From assembly GCA_036852015.1 (NCBI GenBank), contig JAANDG010000115.1, positions 124,001 to 188,000 of the forward strand: a stretch of DNA of 64,000 nucleotides. The letters run 5' to 3'. Below, piece by piece: positions 1 to 51,997 of the stretch. Below the pieces are notes generated by a model. The model saw only the letters and a list, made by a program, of their open reading frames with translations, ran no database searches and was not told the origin of the DNA. A program made the position numbers and the translations under genes. How positions within the stretch are numbered: the stretch's first letter is position 1; each line of letters opens with the position of its first letter. This DNA comes from Pelodera strongyloides (lineage: Eukaryota > Nematoda > Chromadorea > Rhabditida > Rhabditidae).

Positions 1-40217
<40,217 letters not shown>

Positions 40218-40972
40218 GACGAACCCACTTTCAAATCCAGTATTCAATAATTAAACCCGTATTCTGTAATGAAGGGTTCAGTGACAAAAAAAGAAAGCAA
40301 CCCACAAACGAAGGACGCAAATGAAGTTTACATTTAGTTCTCAACTCACTACTCAGTTTACAACTCAACATTCCTCAACTCACTTGCAGAAAAAAGCCGT
40401 AAATTCTTTATATTATGCATTATTGCATTACAGATCATATGTCACCCTGCGATTTCGCAATAAGGCATCTACTAGTGTTGAGAGAAGCAGGGCTACATGG
40501 ATCTGTGAATCATTATGCAAAGTGTTGTATTCTGAATGGGTTGAATCGCTTTTAATTGTCCACAGCTATACAAACAAACATTTAATCTAGCAAATAAAAT
40601 TTAAATGCACAAATTTTGCGCGAAATAAAAAATTAGAGCTCATTCTGCAAATGTGCACTAAACGTGCATAAGGTTCCTGCAACGAAATTTCGTACCGCGG
40701 CGGGAAAATGGAATTTTTGAAAATGCTTGATTCGATTTTTCCAAAAAAGTTCAAAGTTTAATTTCAAAACAATTCTTTGCGTGAAACTTTTCCTGTAACG
40801 TTTATTTTACTGTTTTGTTGCTCCTCCCCGTTTGAAGCTTATCAACAGACCTAACTGTTGTTTATAAACATCGTTAAAAGAGCAGAACTAGCGTACAAAT
40901 CGTTTAGCGTTTATATCTAGCGAACAACTTCTTCGAGTTTCTTTATAGTTTGTTTTGCAGGAGGTTTTCTGA
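40218..40972. promoter_or_regulatory. divergent dhc-1 / zen-4 intergenic region
   Basis: There are 755 bp between the dhc-1 start codon (minus strand) and the zen-4 start codon (plus strand), with no other convincing gene. The DNA is AT-rich with homopolymer A/T runs and no obvious TATA box near either start. Because the two motor genes face away from each other, this region must hold both promoters unless spliced leaders join more distant starts. A short ORF on the plus strand at 40321-40590 has no recognisable features. Confidence 0.6.
40951..40960 (+). promoter_or_regulatory. candidate spliced-leader trans-splice acceptor of zen-4
   Basis: The sequence TGTTTTGCAG lies 12 bases upstream of the zen-4 ATG with no coding exon before it. 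This is the usual placement of an SL acceptor in nematodes. It could instead be the acceptor of a 5'UTR intron. Confidence 0.5.
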
Positions 40973-43900
40973 ATGGCCGGAGCCTCTTCAACGCGGAAGT
41001 AAGTGGTTTTTCACTAGGAAGCAGGATGAAAGAAGCTATTTATGTTGAAGAGTATTATTCGCTAGAAATTTGTAAACGTTTGGTTCTTGGTATTGATTTG
41101 AACCGCATTCAGAAGGCAGCGCGATGATCCTCGTCGTGCTGACGACGCCCTGGAAGTCGTCTGTAGGCTGACTCCGTACAATGGACCGAACCCGTGCTTG
41201 GTTAGTATGTGCCGAAGTTATATATAATTGTACATTTCCTTCAAAGTTATAAAGACTGAAGGCAATTAAATGTATGTGTGCAAATCCACAAGAGAAGCTG
41301 GTCAAGGTGTTCAATATGTGGTTCGCAGTTCGCTATGAAGGATCGCGTGTGTGTAAGTGTACTCATCTTACCCGTTCAGGTAGTTCCTGACCTTGACGAG
41401 AACGTTGTGCGAGTCATCCCTCCACCGGATGCTGTCCAACGAAACGGAAAGAAACACGTAATTTAGTTTACGCATATAACCAAAATTTGATTTTTTCACT
41501 GGTTTACGTAATCATTGCTGATCTATAGAAGCCCATACGTATAGTATGTTACTTCTCAGGCCTACGTGGTTAGCTAAATGCTGCTTTCAGCCAATTCATG
41601 GATTTAACTTTGGTGTTGTCTTCGACGACTCTGTGCCACAGAAGAAAGTTTTCGATCGGTGTGCAGTGGATCTGATCAAACAGTTAGTGTCTGGAAAGAA
41701 CGCGCTTCTCTTCACATATGGGGTAAGTTTCGTCGTTCCTGTGTATTATGGGTCGAACCGTCGAACACAGAAAAAAAACACGTCTGCTCTCTCATTTTGC
41801 ACTCTATGTACACTGAAAAGCAGTCGTGTGTTTCTCCATTTTTCTTTTCGTCGAATTTGCGCGCCATCCGCCATTAAAGACATATTTTTTTTGACACATA
41901 CTGCAGGCTATAATTTCCATGCGTAATTTCGGAGATGGTCGCTTAGTTGAGAGTCGAACCGTAAATTACCACTGATACGTTTCACCCAAATCTATATATT
42001 TACATTTGCCTCCGGAGATGGTCAAAGCCAATCCGGAGATGGTTGATGCGTAATTTTACGCATAGATTTATAGCCTGACATACTGTCAATCAGCTACAAC
42101 ATTAGTCAAGTCCACGAAATGAAAAAAAAAAGTGTTTCCTAGAAATCTTGCTTTCATTTCATTTTCCAGGTCACTGGTAGCGGTAAGACATATACCATGG
42201 CAGGGAACTCACGACGAGAGAAGGCTGGAATACTGCCCCGCACTCTTGATGTAGTCTTCAACAGTCTTCCGGGAAGGTTAGTTGAATGCTGGGGACACGG
42301 AATCTTATGTAAATGTAAATGTATGCAAATTACCGCCTGAATGCCTTAATCCAAGCCGGGATGTGGCCACGATGACTATCACATGTTTTGTTCGTATATT
42401 TGAGTGAATCTTAAACATGCTCAGGCCTCAGGAGACTATCCGACTATCCTTCGACAACTAAACTAAGCTACTAAACAAATACAGCTGCACCGGATTCGGA
42501 TTTATATATTTTCAATTATCTCTTGCAGAGTCCCAAAATGTATCTTCCAACCAGACGGCCGCAATGGATTCTGTGTGATTAATGGAAAAGAAGCTGAATA
42601 CAGAAGAAAGCAAGAAGATATGCAGTATATGGATTGTAGCCAGGAAGTGGCCGATCGGCAGCCGGAAACTAAGAGTGTAAGTGGGATGCTTTATTTGTGA
42701 GTTTGTTTGACTTTTGACATTTTCAGCGAAATACCGTCGGTTTTTGAAACACATCGAGTGGACCTGCATTCTTATGCTGCTTATGCAAACGAACATAAAT
42801 TAGAATATAAAGTCGAGCTAAATTCGAGCAAATTACCATAAATATGTAGGAATTCAGCTATCCCCGGTGCGTTTCAAAAACCGGCCGGTATTTCGCTTTA
42901 ATGGGTATCTTCTGCCTTCTCTGCATTGTCTTCCTAGTTCCTAGTATAAGTATTGAATACTTTCACAACTATAACTATCACTATCCTCCGATATTTTTTT
43001 GATTGCTGTTTCGGTATTTTTATGACTGTCATATTCAGGTTGACGGAGCGCACGAAGACTATTGCTGCGCCGTTTTTGTGTCGTACATTGAGATTTACAA
43101 TAATTATGTGTACGATCTGTTGGACGAGCAGACGAGGTAGGAATAGGAACAGCTTTAGTGATTGTATTGGCGGTCTTTGCCCGGAAACTCGCCTTGTTTT
43201 TAGTTTAGGGCGCATTCGAGATGGACATTTTCCGGAAAAGAAAAAAGTGGTTCGAGATGGACACCGAGAAAAAAAATAATACACGCAAAATAATTGTCGA
43301 AAATGCAATTGTACCGTAATTGAAACTAAAATCAATCGATCATTTGCATGTGTATGCGTAGCAATCGCATTCTTTTCTGGTGAAATCCATTCCATCTCGA
43401 ACCAAAAGTTTTCTTTTCCGGAAATGTCCATCTCGAATGCGCCCTTAGTTGTTATATCCTAGAGCCAGCGAGCGTAAGTCTCATTGATAATAAAGAAATT
43501 GTGTGTGTCATATCTTTAGTCTGGCTTATCAGCGAACCACCATTAACTGCTAATTAATTGTGTGTTTTTTTCAGTTCTAATCCAATATCACTGGATGTTC
43601 GTGTTGATGTGAGAAACTCAGTTTACGTCGACCGGGCTCGAGAGGTGGAAGTAGAGAGCGCTGACGAGGCGCTGGAGGTGTTTATCAGAGGTATTCAGTT
43701 TGTTATTGGCTCTTTATTACCTTTCGGTATAAGGTTCATGTTCATACCAATACAGCCACAGATTCATTCTTTAGTGATACATCAATGTTCACAATATTAC
43801 TATCTCATTTGCTAGTTGCTTTCATTGGATAGGTGATGTTTGTGTATACAGTGAACCGAGTGAACCCCCGCTTATGCCTATTTGTGCTGTGAAATTGTGC

Positions 43901-46900
43901 AATGAAACTCTGCGATTCATGTAGTTCGTTTAACTTTTGTTTCATTTAGGTGAACAAGGCCGTCGTACTTCACACACTTTGCTCAACAAGAATTCGTCAC
44001 GTTCGCATTCCGTATTCACCATCAGAGTTGTTCAGGCTCCTTATAGGTATGATATACTTGCTTTTATACATGTTGTAGTTCCTATACATGCTGTAGTTCC
44101 TGAATAATTGCATACTGGTAAAAAAAATACAGGATTTGTTTGTGTATGATGTGGAAATGTTCATATTAATTTGTTCAATTTGAAAATCAAGTGTAATGAT
44201 GTTTGTGGTCCTTGCAGCGCTGATTCGGACTATCCTGTTTCGGACGTTAACAAGATTGTCATCTCGCAAATGTCACTGGTAAGTTTAGTGTTTATGTGAT
44301 GCTGATTATGGTAATAATAATAATAATAATAATATACTTTATTGGTCAATATAGATGAGTGGTTTAGTGTTTATTATGTGATAATTTATATTGTTGTTGG
44401 TTTTATGGTTTATGAGCTTTTTGGACCTGTACTTTGTCGCGGTTGTTTAGGGCGCGTTCGGGTTGCTCTTTCCGAAAGAGAAAGAGGCAAAAACCCCGTT
44501 CGGGTTGGACCTTTCCGAAAGGATTTAATGCTTTGTGAAAGTGAAAAGTACAGTACACACTTTCCGTGAACACGCAGGGATTTTCGTTTTAAGATTTGAA
44601 TCGATTTAATTGTGCACTGTGCATTTCCTTCCGGTCTTGTGCACGTACTGCCATGTGCCTGCGGCACGTCGGCGGTCGGGAAAAAATACAATGCCGAAAT
44701 TGTGCACATGTGCGCAGACCGTGCACATTCAAATAAAAAATAAAACCCCTGCGTGTTCACGGAAAGTGTGTACTGTACTTTTCACTTTCACAAAGCATTA
44801 AATCCTTTCGGAAAGGTCCAACCCGAACGGGGTTTTTGCCACTTTCTCTTTCGGAAAGAGCAACCCGAACGCGCCCTAACTTTTTTCGCGGACTGTTATT
44901 GATATTCATGTATAATTGGTAGCTCCGCATGCTTGTTTCATACATTTCATATCGTGTATAATTCGTATGATCAAGTCCGACTGCGCTATTTTAGCGGAAC
45001 AGATACAAATAGCGATTATTTTGTAGTCATTCCGGAACTACGCATGATGCTATGCAGCTGCGCTGCGTGTGTATGTCCTATTCCTATGCGTTATGAACGC
45101 AATATTCTAGTTTTTTTGTTCTCATGCTGTTTCATTAAGGTGGATCTCGCTGGAAGCGAGCGCGCGAAGAGAACGCTCAATACTGGCGAGCGACTAGCTG
45201 AAGCAAGTTCAATCAATAACTCACTATTGGTTCTGAGGAGGTGCTTTGAGAAGTTACGGTATGTTTTCTTGTAGGAGATTGGTTGATAATACTCGTATTT
45301 GCTTCCGTTTAGTGCTTTTTATGCTTTGACCTCTCGAATGCACTCTTTGTATTTGTACGAATCTTTGGTATGAAACTTGTAATGATAATTTTATGGCTGC
45401 TAATTGAACGACATACAATGATACCTTTTCTTTAGCGAGAACCAGCGAAAGCGTGTGAGCCAGCCAGTCCCGTACCGCGACTCGAAGTTGACAACGATGT
45501 TCAAGAACTATTTTGAAGGATCCGGAAAGATCCGCATGATTATCTGCGCAAATCCAAGACCCGATGATTTTGAAGAAAACTTGGTGGGTTCATATATGTT
45601 CATAATGTAATTCACCATTTGTACAATTTTGACGTTGCTGTTGCTGGTCGTGGCTGCGCGTTACCTTGTCACTCTTTACCTACATTAAAAAAACGTTGTT
45701 AATGATCAATTATTTATTTATTTATTTATTATTTATTAAATAACACCGAGGTCTGCATCAAATAATATGATGAAGAGAAAGCAATGTACGTATAACGAAA
45801 CCATTTGTACTGTAGTCGATTAGCAATCGGGTAAAAGAAAAATGGAAAGGTGTATCATATACAAGTGTGTGTATATCTTGGCCTGCTTTACATTATGATG
45901 TTTCGCTTACACTTATTCGCTTTGGATGATGTGGGCATTGTTCTACCATAGGGACCCATACCGTATCAATAACATGTCATAATTCTAATTACATACTAAG
46001 ACAATTGTTACCAATAACATCCACAGGGAAAATGGCCGAAACCACAGAAAAATCGTCGTTGGCCCATCGCCAAATGGTTTTACCGAAAAAAAAACATCTG
46101 GTGACTGGTTCGTGACCAGTTGATGACCATCTGATGTCGCTTTTCGATGAAACTTGGTCACCAAATGGGCAGGCCCAAGTAAAACCAGTGAACCGTCACC
46201 TAGTGGGTTCACCCATTTCCTATGATCCGAATTCTATTTCCAGAACGTTCTGGCCTTCGCCGAACAATCGCAGTCGATCCAAGTGCAAGTGGGCGACGAC
46301 GTGCTTGTCAATCAGATGGACGGCCCGAGGCCTCCGGTGCCCAGATGGTTCTACTCAAAGTGGAATAGGGAGGTATGTATGAACATCTTTTGTAGGAGTT
46401 ATTTGTGATTTGCGTACTCTGCCCACGATAGAAGAAAATGGAGGCAGGGATCCACGCAACTTGCTCAAGCTATATATACACCATTTCTATTTCCATATTC
46501 CATTTCCAGGTCGACCGTCTAGAGCCGGCCTCAGTATTGTCGGAAGCGGACCGTCAAATGCCCGACTACGATGCCAATGACGATGACTGCATTCGTCGTC
46601 TAAGAGACTGGACTCGGATGAATACGGCTGAAGTTAGGGATATGGCCACTGGGCTTGCCAGGACTGGTAAGGGGTTTTGGTTGTTTTTTTTTGTTCCTTA
46701 TTTTTTCTTTGTCTTTTGTCTCTCGTTTAACTCACTGGCCATTAGGAACGAATGTACAAACCTGCAGCGAGCGTTGCGCTGTAGCGTGACTACAGCCTGA
46801 CTCTCATGGACTTGGGTGTTTAGCTTTAAGTTTAATGGTGCACAGTGCGCATCTATGTATTGACTTCAGTGACCTCTGCCGAGTTGTCGTTGCGCTACAA

Positions 46901-49900
46901 CTTGAGTCTGATGGACTATCGTGCCCTAGAAATTGTGGAGCACGAAAAACAAAAGGCAGAAGACGACCGAGCGCTCTCACGTCTTTTGGCGGAAGGAAAA
47001 CAGGCCAAGGTATAGTTTGGAGTCTTGTTGTTGTCCACAACTGACTCTTGGTCATAAAGGTGTAATTTTTGATGGTTTCAATTAAGTGCCGGCAACTGGG
47101 TTCCAACTGTTCAAAGCACATTATTGTTTAAAATATATTTAATATATAGAATCATTGCAGTGTTCGAAGGTGTTGCCGATAACAAATTGTTTGCTATATT
47201 CAAGCTATCAATATGACTTATGACATTTATTTAGAGGAATGTACTTTGTAGTCTGATGATGTGCATCTGTTTCCAGAGAGAAATCCACTCGTTGCGCAGT
47301 CGTCTGTGCAGACTTGAGGAGGAGGACGAGGAGGCAGTATTTGTAGAAGAGGAGCAGAGAAAGAAACGGAAAGTCGAGAAAGAGAGACTGAAGGAACAGT
47401 CGAGAACCCTGCAGCAGGTGGGTCTATGTGACTAAATAAAAATAAACTTTCGGTTCAGTGGCGCGCGCTCTGTTACTCAAGCGTGGTGAAACCAAGTTGT
47501 CCAATCTTATCAATCGTTTCGCGAGGCTCTCGAGTAGATTAGACGAAAGGGGAACTGACGTTAGCAAAGTAGCCAGTTGTCGGATTCGGGTGCGGAAGCG
47601 GATAAGCAATGACCTACCAGTTCTTGACCAATTTGTTACTGTACCCCCTCCATACCCTCTCACTGAGCTTGAGAATTGAGAGGGTAATTTGATAGAATAC
47701 GGTAATGATTTAACGTTGAACTTGGGTCAAACTATCCTATTCAGAACATATCGATGATCAAGTGCCATTTTAGGTGCGTCAAATTTGCGAGGGTGCCGCC
47801 ACACAATCGACACCTTCTGTTGCCACACTTCGAACACGATTCAACACGCAAGAGATTAGAGGGGGTAGTGGAACTCCTGGAGGAAGGGTTGTGAGTTTTT
47901 GTGTTCGAGTTGTTGCTCTCTTTCTCCCTCTCTCTGGCTCTGTCTCTCTATCTCTGTTTCTCTCTATTTCTTGTGTTTCACGTTTCTCTCTCGAGCTCAA
48001 TCTCAATAAGTCATCTGGTGCCGTATTTCTATTTTATGCACTCAAAAAATGTTTTAAGAGAGATGAGCTGGCTGTGGGGAACAGCACCCAGCAATCCTCG
48101 TCGTCTACCGAGTCGAGAAGACAGGAACGGGAGCGGGTGGTCAAGACCTCGTCCAACACCCCGGGAGGAGGACCTGGATTCTACAATCCACGGTATCAGC
48201 ATCGCAGGTAAGGTCAAGGTTCTTAAGCTTAAGTGACTTGGCTCCAATGCTTGGATGATTTATATGAGTTTGACGGTAAGCTAGACTTATTATTTTAACT
48301 TGGTAGGGTTAATTGGTAGGATTTTGGTGTGCTGTTCGCAGTGAAAATTCTCGAAACTCGGAATTTGCGTCCAGTATGAGCAAAACCTGTAGTTGTAGTA
48401 AATAAGTGAACCATGTTGACGCAGTTGTGATTTACTTATTTATCTGTTTACCACTAATTGTAAGCTTGGAAAATGAAACTTTTCGACATTTGTAGATCGA
48501 AGTCCGTTCCGAGATTCCTTGATCACCAACCGGTGCATCGGGTGCCAACCGGGGGAGTGCTCCGCGTGAGGCAGTTCCCGAATAGCAAGACGACGTCGCA
48601 GCCGGAGGTAGGGTGATTTCTAGTAGATACAGTCAGTGGTCGACGAGCGAGTAACTTTAGAGTAACCCTTGATTGACGTGGTTGTAATTTTGGCCCTATT
48701 TACCTATAGGGGTCCAAATGGGATAGTCTTCGGACCTCTATATTTCATTTGGACCTCTATATCTCATTTGGACCCCTATATCTCATTTGGACCCCTAATC
48801 TCTTTTGGACCCCTAATCTCTTTTGGACCCCTATAGCTAAACAGAGCCATACTTTTTTTTAAGTTTGGGATATATAGTGCTCCAGAATCAGGATTTTTTT
48901 TCAAATTATGCATATTGTCTCATTTATTTATTCATAACACCGCGAGTTGTGCATCACAAATGATACGATGAAGAGAAAGCAGTGTATATCTCGTTACATT
49001 GTCGTCGATTAGCAAACAGGTAGAATTATTAATAGCTAATTGCCTAATTGCCTTAGTAATTGTTGTTTTCTAGGTGCATCACCTGCAAAGAAGCACGGGA
49101 TATATGCTCACGCATCAGGAAGTCGATAAGGAGGGCAACGTCTCCACGAGTGTTGTTAAGGTAAGATTGTTTAGGTCTTAAGGGGCGGGGTCATTACAGT
49201 TATGTTGTTGGCCACTTGACGTATACGTATTCCATGATGACTTAGATAGGTTGTTTATTATAGTGTTTTGTAGGCGGGTAATTATGATGTACAGTAGATT
49301 GTTTTCATTTGCTTTCAGTTATGATTCAACCGCTTTTCCACCCGAATTTCGCTCGTATTATGTGTGCAGTCGTGTGTGAACTTTATCTTTAAAAGGTGGC
49401 GGACTTGAGCATGCGTTTTGGGTTTAATACTAACTTTTTTGCATTTATGTGTGCCGTCTGCCTCGGCCATCTAGAACTCGGCATGTTTCTGCTCACTAAT
49501 ATGCATGATTTCTAACACAGCGTAGTGTTTGAATCAAGGTAGAAATTGACCGGAATTTTAAAGCGGAGTGACACGTGGTTTGAGAAAGTGTGCTGGACAG
49601 TTGCATTCCATTATTGTGTGCAAAATGCGTTCCGTTTTGTGTCGGAAACCTGTCTAGCTTACATTCCACGAACTATGCATCATACCACTTTAAACTAATG
49701 CATGCGTGTTCTGGCTGTTTCTAGTCGTTTACATCCTCAACGGGCTCGGGCTCTTCGACGAGAACGCGGCGCTCAAAGAGCTCAACGAGTTTTGTGACAA
49801 GTTTCGACGTTGACGTTGAAATGCGAAGGAGCCAGGGTCCTGAAGTGCCAGTCATTGACTTTACCACAAGAAACCCATCGGCGTGGTCTTGGCAGGTTTA

Positions 49901-50687
49901 ATACTGTTTACTGTATCTTTATTCTGTAGTGTGTAGCCTTAGCATTATTCCAGACCAGACAACAATATTTCCAATCGCGAGCCGCAATGTCAATGTCGGC
50001 AACGGGTCGCGATCCATCGATCAGCATATCGAATGAGAGATTCGTTTAGAGGATGGTGGATTGTGAGATATAGAGATTTGATTTTTACCCATATGGCTAT
50101 TCCTACCCACAGCCCTGACCCTCTCACAAAATTTGCCTAGCCTATCCTTCAGTCCTTCAAATTTCCCTAATGTAATAATGAAGCGCTAGCCGCTATTTAC
50201 TCGTTGACTTAATTGTTCGTTACTAGGGTGCTTTTGCTTGTAGTAGTCATTTTTGTGTTTAAGTTGTGTGTTATTGTTATGCATGCATATGCGTATTGTT
50301 GCCTTTGTTTGCAGTGCTGACTAATACGCTTCGTTTTGCATATGTTTTATTGCTTTGTGGCAGATGGCTGTGTAATGTTGGGGAGTGTCTGGTACAGTAA
50401 GATTATTATTCGCTGCTTGAAAATACAATACCGGTGCTTGCCAAACTTTACTTTGTAAAGCATTTTCCGAGCCAGTGTAGTGACTTTGGAAGGAATTTAC
50501 TTTTCAAGTAAACTTTGGTGAGACCACCGGTCCTTCTCTCTAGAAGTTGAGTTGACCAAGACTTGACGATTATTACTGATTGTCCTTTGTTCAGGGCGAG
50601 GTGATCCCGACTGCCGGCGGTGGTACAGCTGTTATGTTCAATGATGTCGAGAGGATAACGCATGAGGATCCTCAGCAGAGACGTTAG
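40973..50687 (+). CDS. zen-4: kinesin-6 family motor, ZEN-4 / MKLP1 (centralspindlin)
   Basis: This is the plus-end-directed kinesin subunit of centralspindlin. With CYK-4/MgcRacGAP it bundles antiparallel microtubules at the spindle midzone for cytokinesis. Exons: 40973-40998, 41113-41200, 41380-41457, 41591-41722, 42170-42276, 42529-42676, 43039-43136, 43575-43690, 43950-44046, 44218-44278, 45140-45258, 45436-45583, 46244-46372, 46510-46666, 46870-47009, 47277-47417, 47774-47890, 48059-48207, 48496-48607, 49074-49160, an in-frame exon 49725-49895, and 50595-50687. Without 49725-49895 the product is 780 residues, close to C. elegans ZEN-4 (about 775). The motor domain has P-loop GVTGSGKT (residues about 108-115), switch [10 protein letters not shown] and switch [10 protein letters not shown] (about 318-325). 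A basic/acidic coiled coil follows at about 545-610. The tail contains QHRRSKSVP, resembling the Aurora B/14-3-3 region of ZEN-4, and ends in [20 protein letters not shown], as in the family. The exon at 45140 uses an AAG acceptor. Confidence 0.95.
41906..42078. mobile_element. GGAGATGGTCAAA MITE in zen-4 intron
   Basis: AGGCTATAATTTCCATGCGTAA at the left is mirrored by TTACGCATAGATTTATAGCCT at the right. The inner CCGGAGATGGTCAAAGCC links it to the repeats at 26475 and 35115. Confidence 0.55.
42724..42901. mobile_element. TTAA MITE, AGCGAAA family, in zen-4 intron
   Basis: Left end AGCGAAATACCGTCGG (left TTAA lost); right end CCGGCCGGTATTTCGCTTTAA with family inner blocks. Confidence 0.7.
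43205..43447. mobile_element. TWA-flanked foldback MITE, GGGCGC termini, in zen-4 intron
   Basis: TTA GGGCGCATTCGAGATGGAC at the left and GTCCATCTCGAATGCGCCC TTA at the right. The arms include TTTCCGGAAAAGAAAA and a second GAGATGGA block. No ORF. Confidence 0.65.
44447..44879. mobile_element. large GGGCGC-type foldback in zen-4 intron
   Basis: Arms of about 130 bp: TTAGGGCGCGTTCGGGTTGC on the left, and the complement ending GCAACCCGAACGCGCCCTAA on the right, with GTGAACACGCAGGGAT matched by the reverse near 44748. No ORF. Confidence 0.68.
45717..45838. repeat. dispersed repeat in zen-4 intron, copy 1
   Basis: A TTTATTTATT tract, then AACACCG, GATGAAGAGAAAGCA and GTCGATTAGCAA blocks in the same order as at 48922-49025. 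An oligo-pyrimidine/TTTA end followed by a conserved body could be a SINE/LINE tail, but this is unproven. Confidence 0.5.
46025..46226. repeat. 200-bp dispersed repeat, zen-4 copy
   Basis: Shares with 61420-61643 the blocks TTGGCCCATCGCCAAATGG, TTTTCGATGAAACTTGGTCA, AAATGGGCAGGCCCA and GGGTTCACCCATTTCCTATGA. It ends 17 bp before the zen-4 exon at 46244. Confidence 0.6.
48690..48850. mobile_element. inverted-repeat element with internal tandem repeats in zen-4 intron
   Basis: GGCCCTATTTACCTATAGGG at the left is mirrored by CCCCTATAGCTAAACAGAGCC at the right. Between them lie about five 18-20-bp units of the type GGACCCCTATATCTCATTT (48732-48835). Confidence 0.55.
48922..49025. repeat. dispersed repeat in zen-4 intron, copy 2
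   Basis: Second copy of the 45717-45838 repeat, with ATTTATTTATTCATAACACCG, GATGAAGAGAAAGCAGTGTA and GTCGTCGATTAGCAAACAGG. Confidence 0.5.
49558..49693. mobile_element. diverged TTAA element in zen-4 intron
   Basis: TTAAAGCGGAGTGACACGTGG at the left end and CCACTTTAA at the right. The inner CTGGACAGTTGCATTCC resembles 51698-51833. It ends 31 bp before the in-frame tail exon. Confidence 0.5.
49725..49895 (+). other. zen-4: probable in-frame cassette exon of zen-4 tail
   Basis: A 171-bp open segment (57 codons) is bounded by a TTTCTAG acceptor and a CAG/GTTTAA donor. It is phase 0 at both ends, between two phase-0 exons. It would add a Ser/Thr/Arg-rich peptide starting [20 protein letters not shown]. 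The C. elegans tail, as I recall it, joins the flanking exons directly, so this exon may be optional or lineage-specific. The RRSKSS string repeats the RRSKS motif encoded at the 48207/48496 junction. Confidence 0.6.
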
Positions 50688-51697
50688 ATGGCTTAGTAAG
50701 GGATACTTTAATTTATTAACTAAGGATTTTAGTATCTGGATTTTGATTACCTGAGTCCATTTTCACCGCCCAATTCCGCATGGGGAATTTCCCGTCTTCT
50801 TCTCTGCGTGTCTCATACTAAACTGCTATTTTGTGTCCCCGGGGAAATCGGAGTGGTGAATATGACCTGACTTCACTGTTGGCCTCTTGAACTTGAATGT
50901 AGAAAGTTGTCGAATTTATACTTGTTTAATTGACGGCCGTTTTCGTTCGAAGGTCCTTCCTGTATCTTTTCTGTGTGCTCGCTTGGCTTAGCATTTATTC
51001 TTTATGTGTATTTACTAATTTTTCATCTGTTTGCCATGTTTTTATCTGACTTCATGCTTACTGCCCGGCTTTAGGTATACAATGCTATATTGGCATAGTT
51101 AGTTGTTACTGTAAAATTTATTATATTATTTTATTGCTCAATCATTTAGCAGTCGAGTATGTACCCTGTATTGTTAAGTGTCGGTCTCATGAAAAACTGA
51201 GGTCTGCGCGGATTGTTTCGCTTACTAACAGAAGATTTTCAGCGTGTTCATTTTCCTTGAGCCCGACCCTTACCCTTATGATCTGCCTGGACCCCGATCC
51301 CTAGGTTTTGACATTTTATGGTCCCCTGTACCCTTTGTCTTTATCGTAGTTTGTGTCACTCTAATGGAAGTATTCTAGCTGTGCTACCGCTTTATTTATT
51401 CTTTGCCTTATGTGCTTGTGTATTATTATTTATACTAATTGTGTATTCATTTCACCGTATTACTTTAACTTACCTCTATGTGTTATTTAGTGATTTGCAT
51501 TATCCTTTTGTGTGCTACTTTAATGCCCATACTCGTGTGCTTATGCTTGTGTTTTTAGTAATTGGTATGACAACTTTAACTTACTACTGTACTATTTGCT
51601 CATTTTAACCTCTATGGTTTTACTTGATATTCGGCTTAAATTTGTGATGTACCTAAGAAAGGAGTGGGGGTCAGATGCATGGAAAACATATATGTGT

Positions 51698-51833
51698 TTA
51701 AGCTATATAACGTCCTGTTTTTGAAACGTATACTGGACATCTGCATTCCCAAATGATGTGTATCGCGCAGTGTTTTGCATACACTACATGTGAATAGCGT
51801 ACGATTCGGAAAACTGCTGGTATCCCGCTTTAA
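51698..51833. mobile_element. diverged TTAA element downstream of zen-4
   Basis: TTAAGC at the left and CCCGCTTTAA at the right, with inner TTTTTGAAACGTATACTGGAC related to the main family. A related fragment without clear ends lies at about 59215-59345. Confidence 0.45.
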
Positions 51834-51991
51834 CACTTATGAGTGAAACAACTATGTGAATGATTGTCTACTAACCTTAGTTAGTTGTAACTGTGGTTAC
51901 TGCGAATAATGTGTTTTCCTCGTGTATCTGACCTTTGAACATTTATCATTTAATCTTTCGCCTGGACTTAAATGTAACTGTGGTGTTTTGA

Positions 51992-51997
51992 AATAAA
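51992..51997 (+). terminator. candidate zen-4 poly(A) signal AATAAA
   Basis: This is a canonical AATAAA about 1.3 kb after the zen-4 stop and before the convergent ldh stop. I saw no nearer perfect AATAAA on this strand, so the 3'UTR may be long or a variant hexamer may be used. Confidence 0.35.

Noticed and set aside
42934..43431. 165-residue ORF, minus strand, in zen-4 intron
   Set aside because: It covers a GGGCGC foldback and the antisense of the zen-4 exon at 43039-43136. No domain, and it is interrupted by the repeat.
51318..51608. 96-residue hydrophobic ORF, plus strand
   Set aside because: It lies in the T-rich 3' spacer after zen-4. T-rich DNA naturally reads as Leu/Phe/Tyr, and there is no start context, domain or splice evidence.
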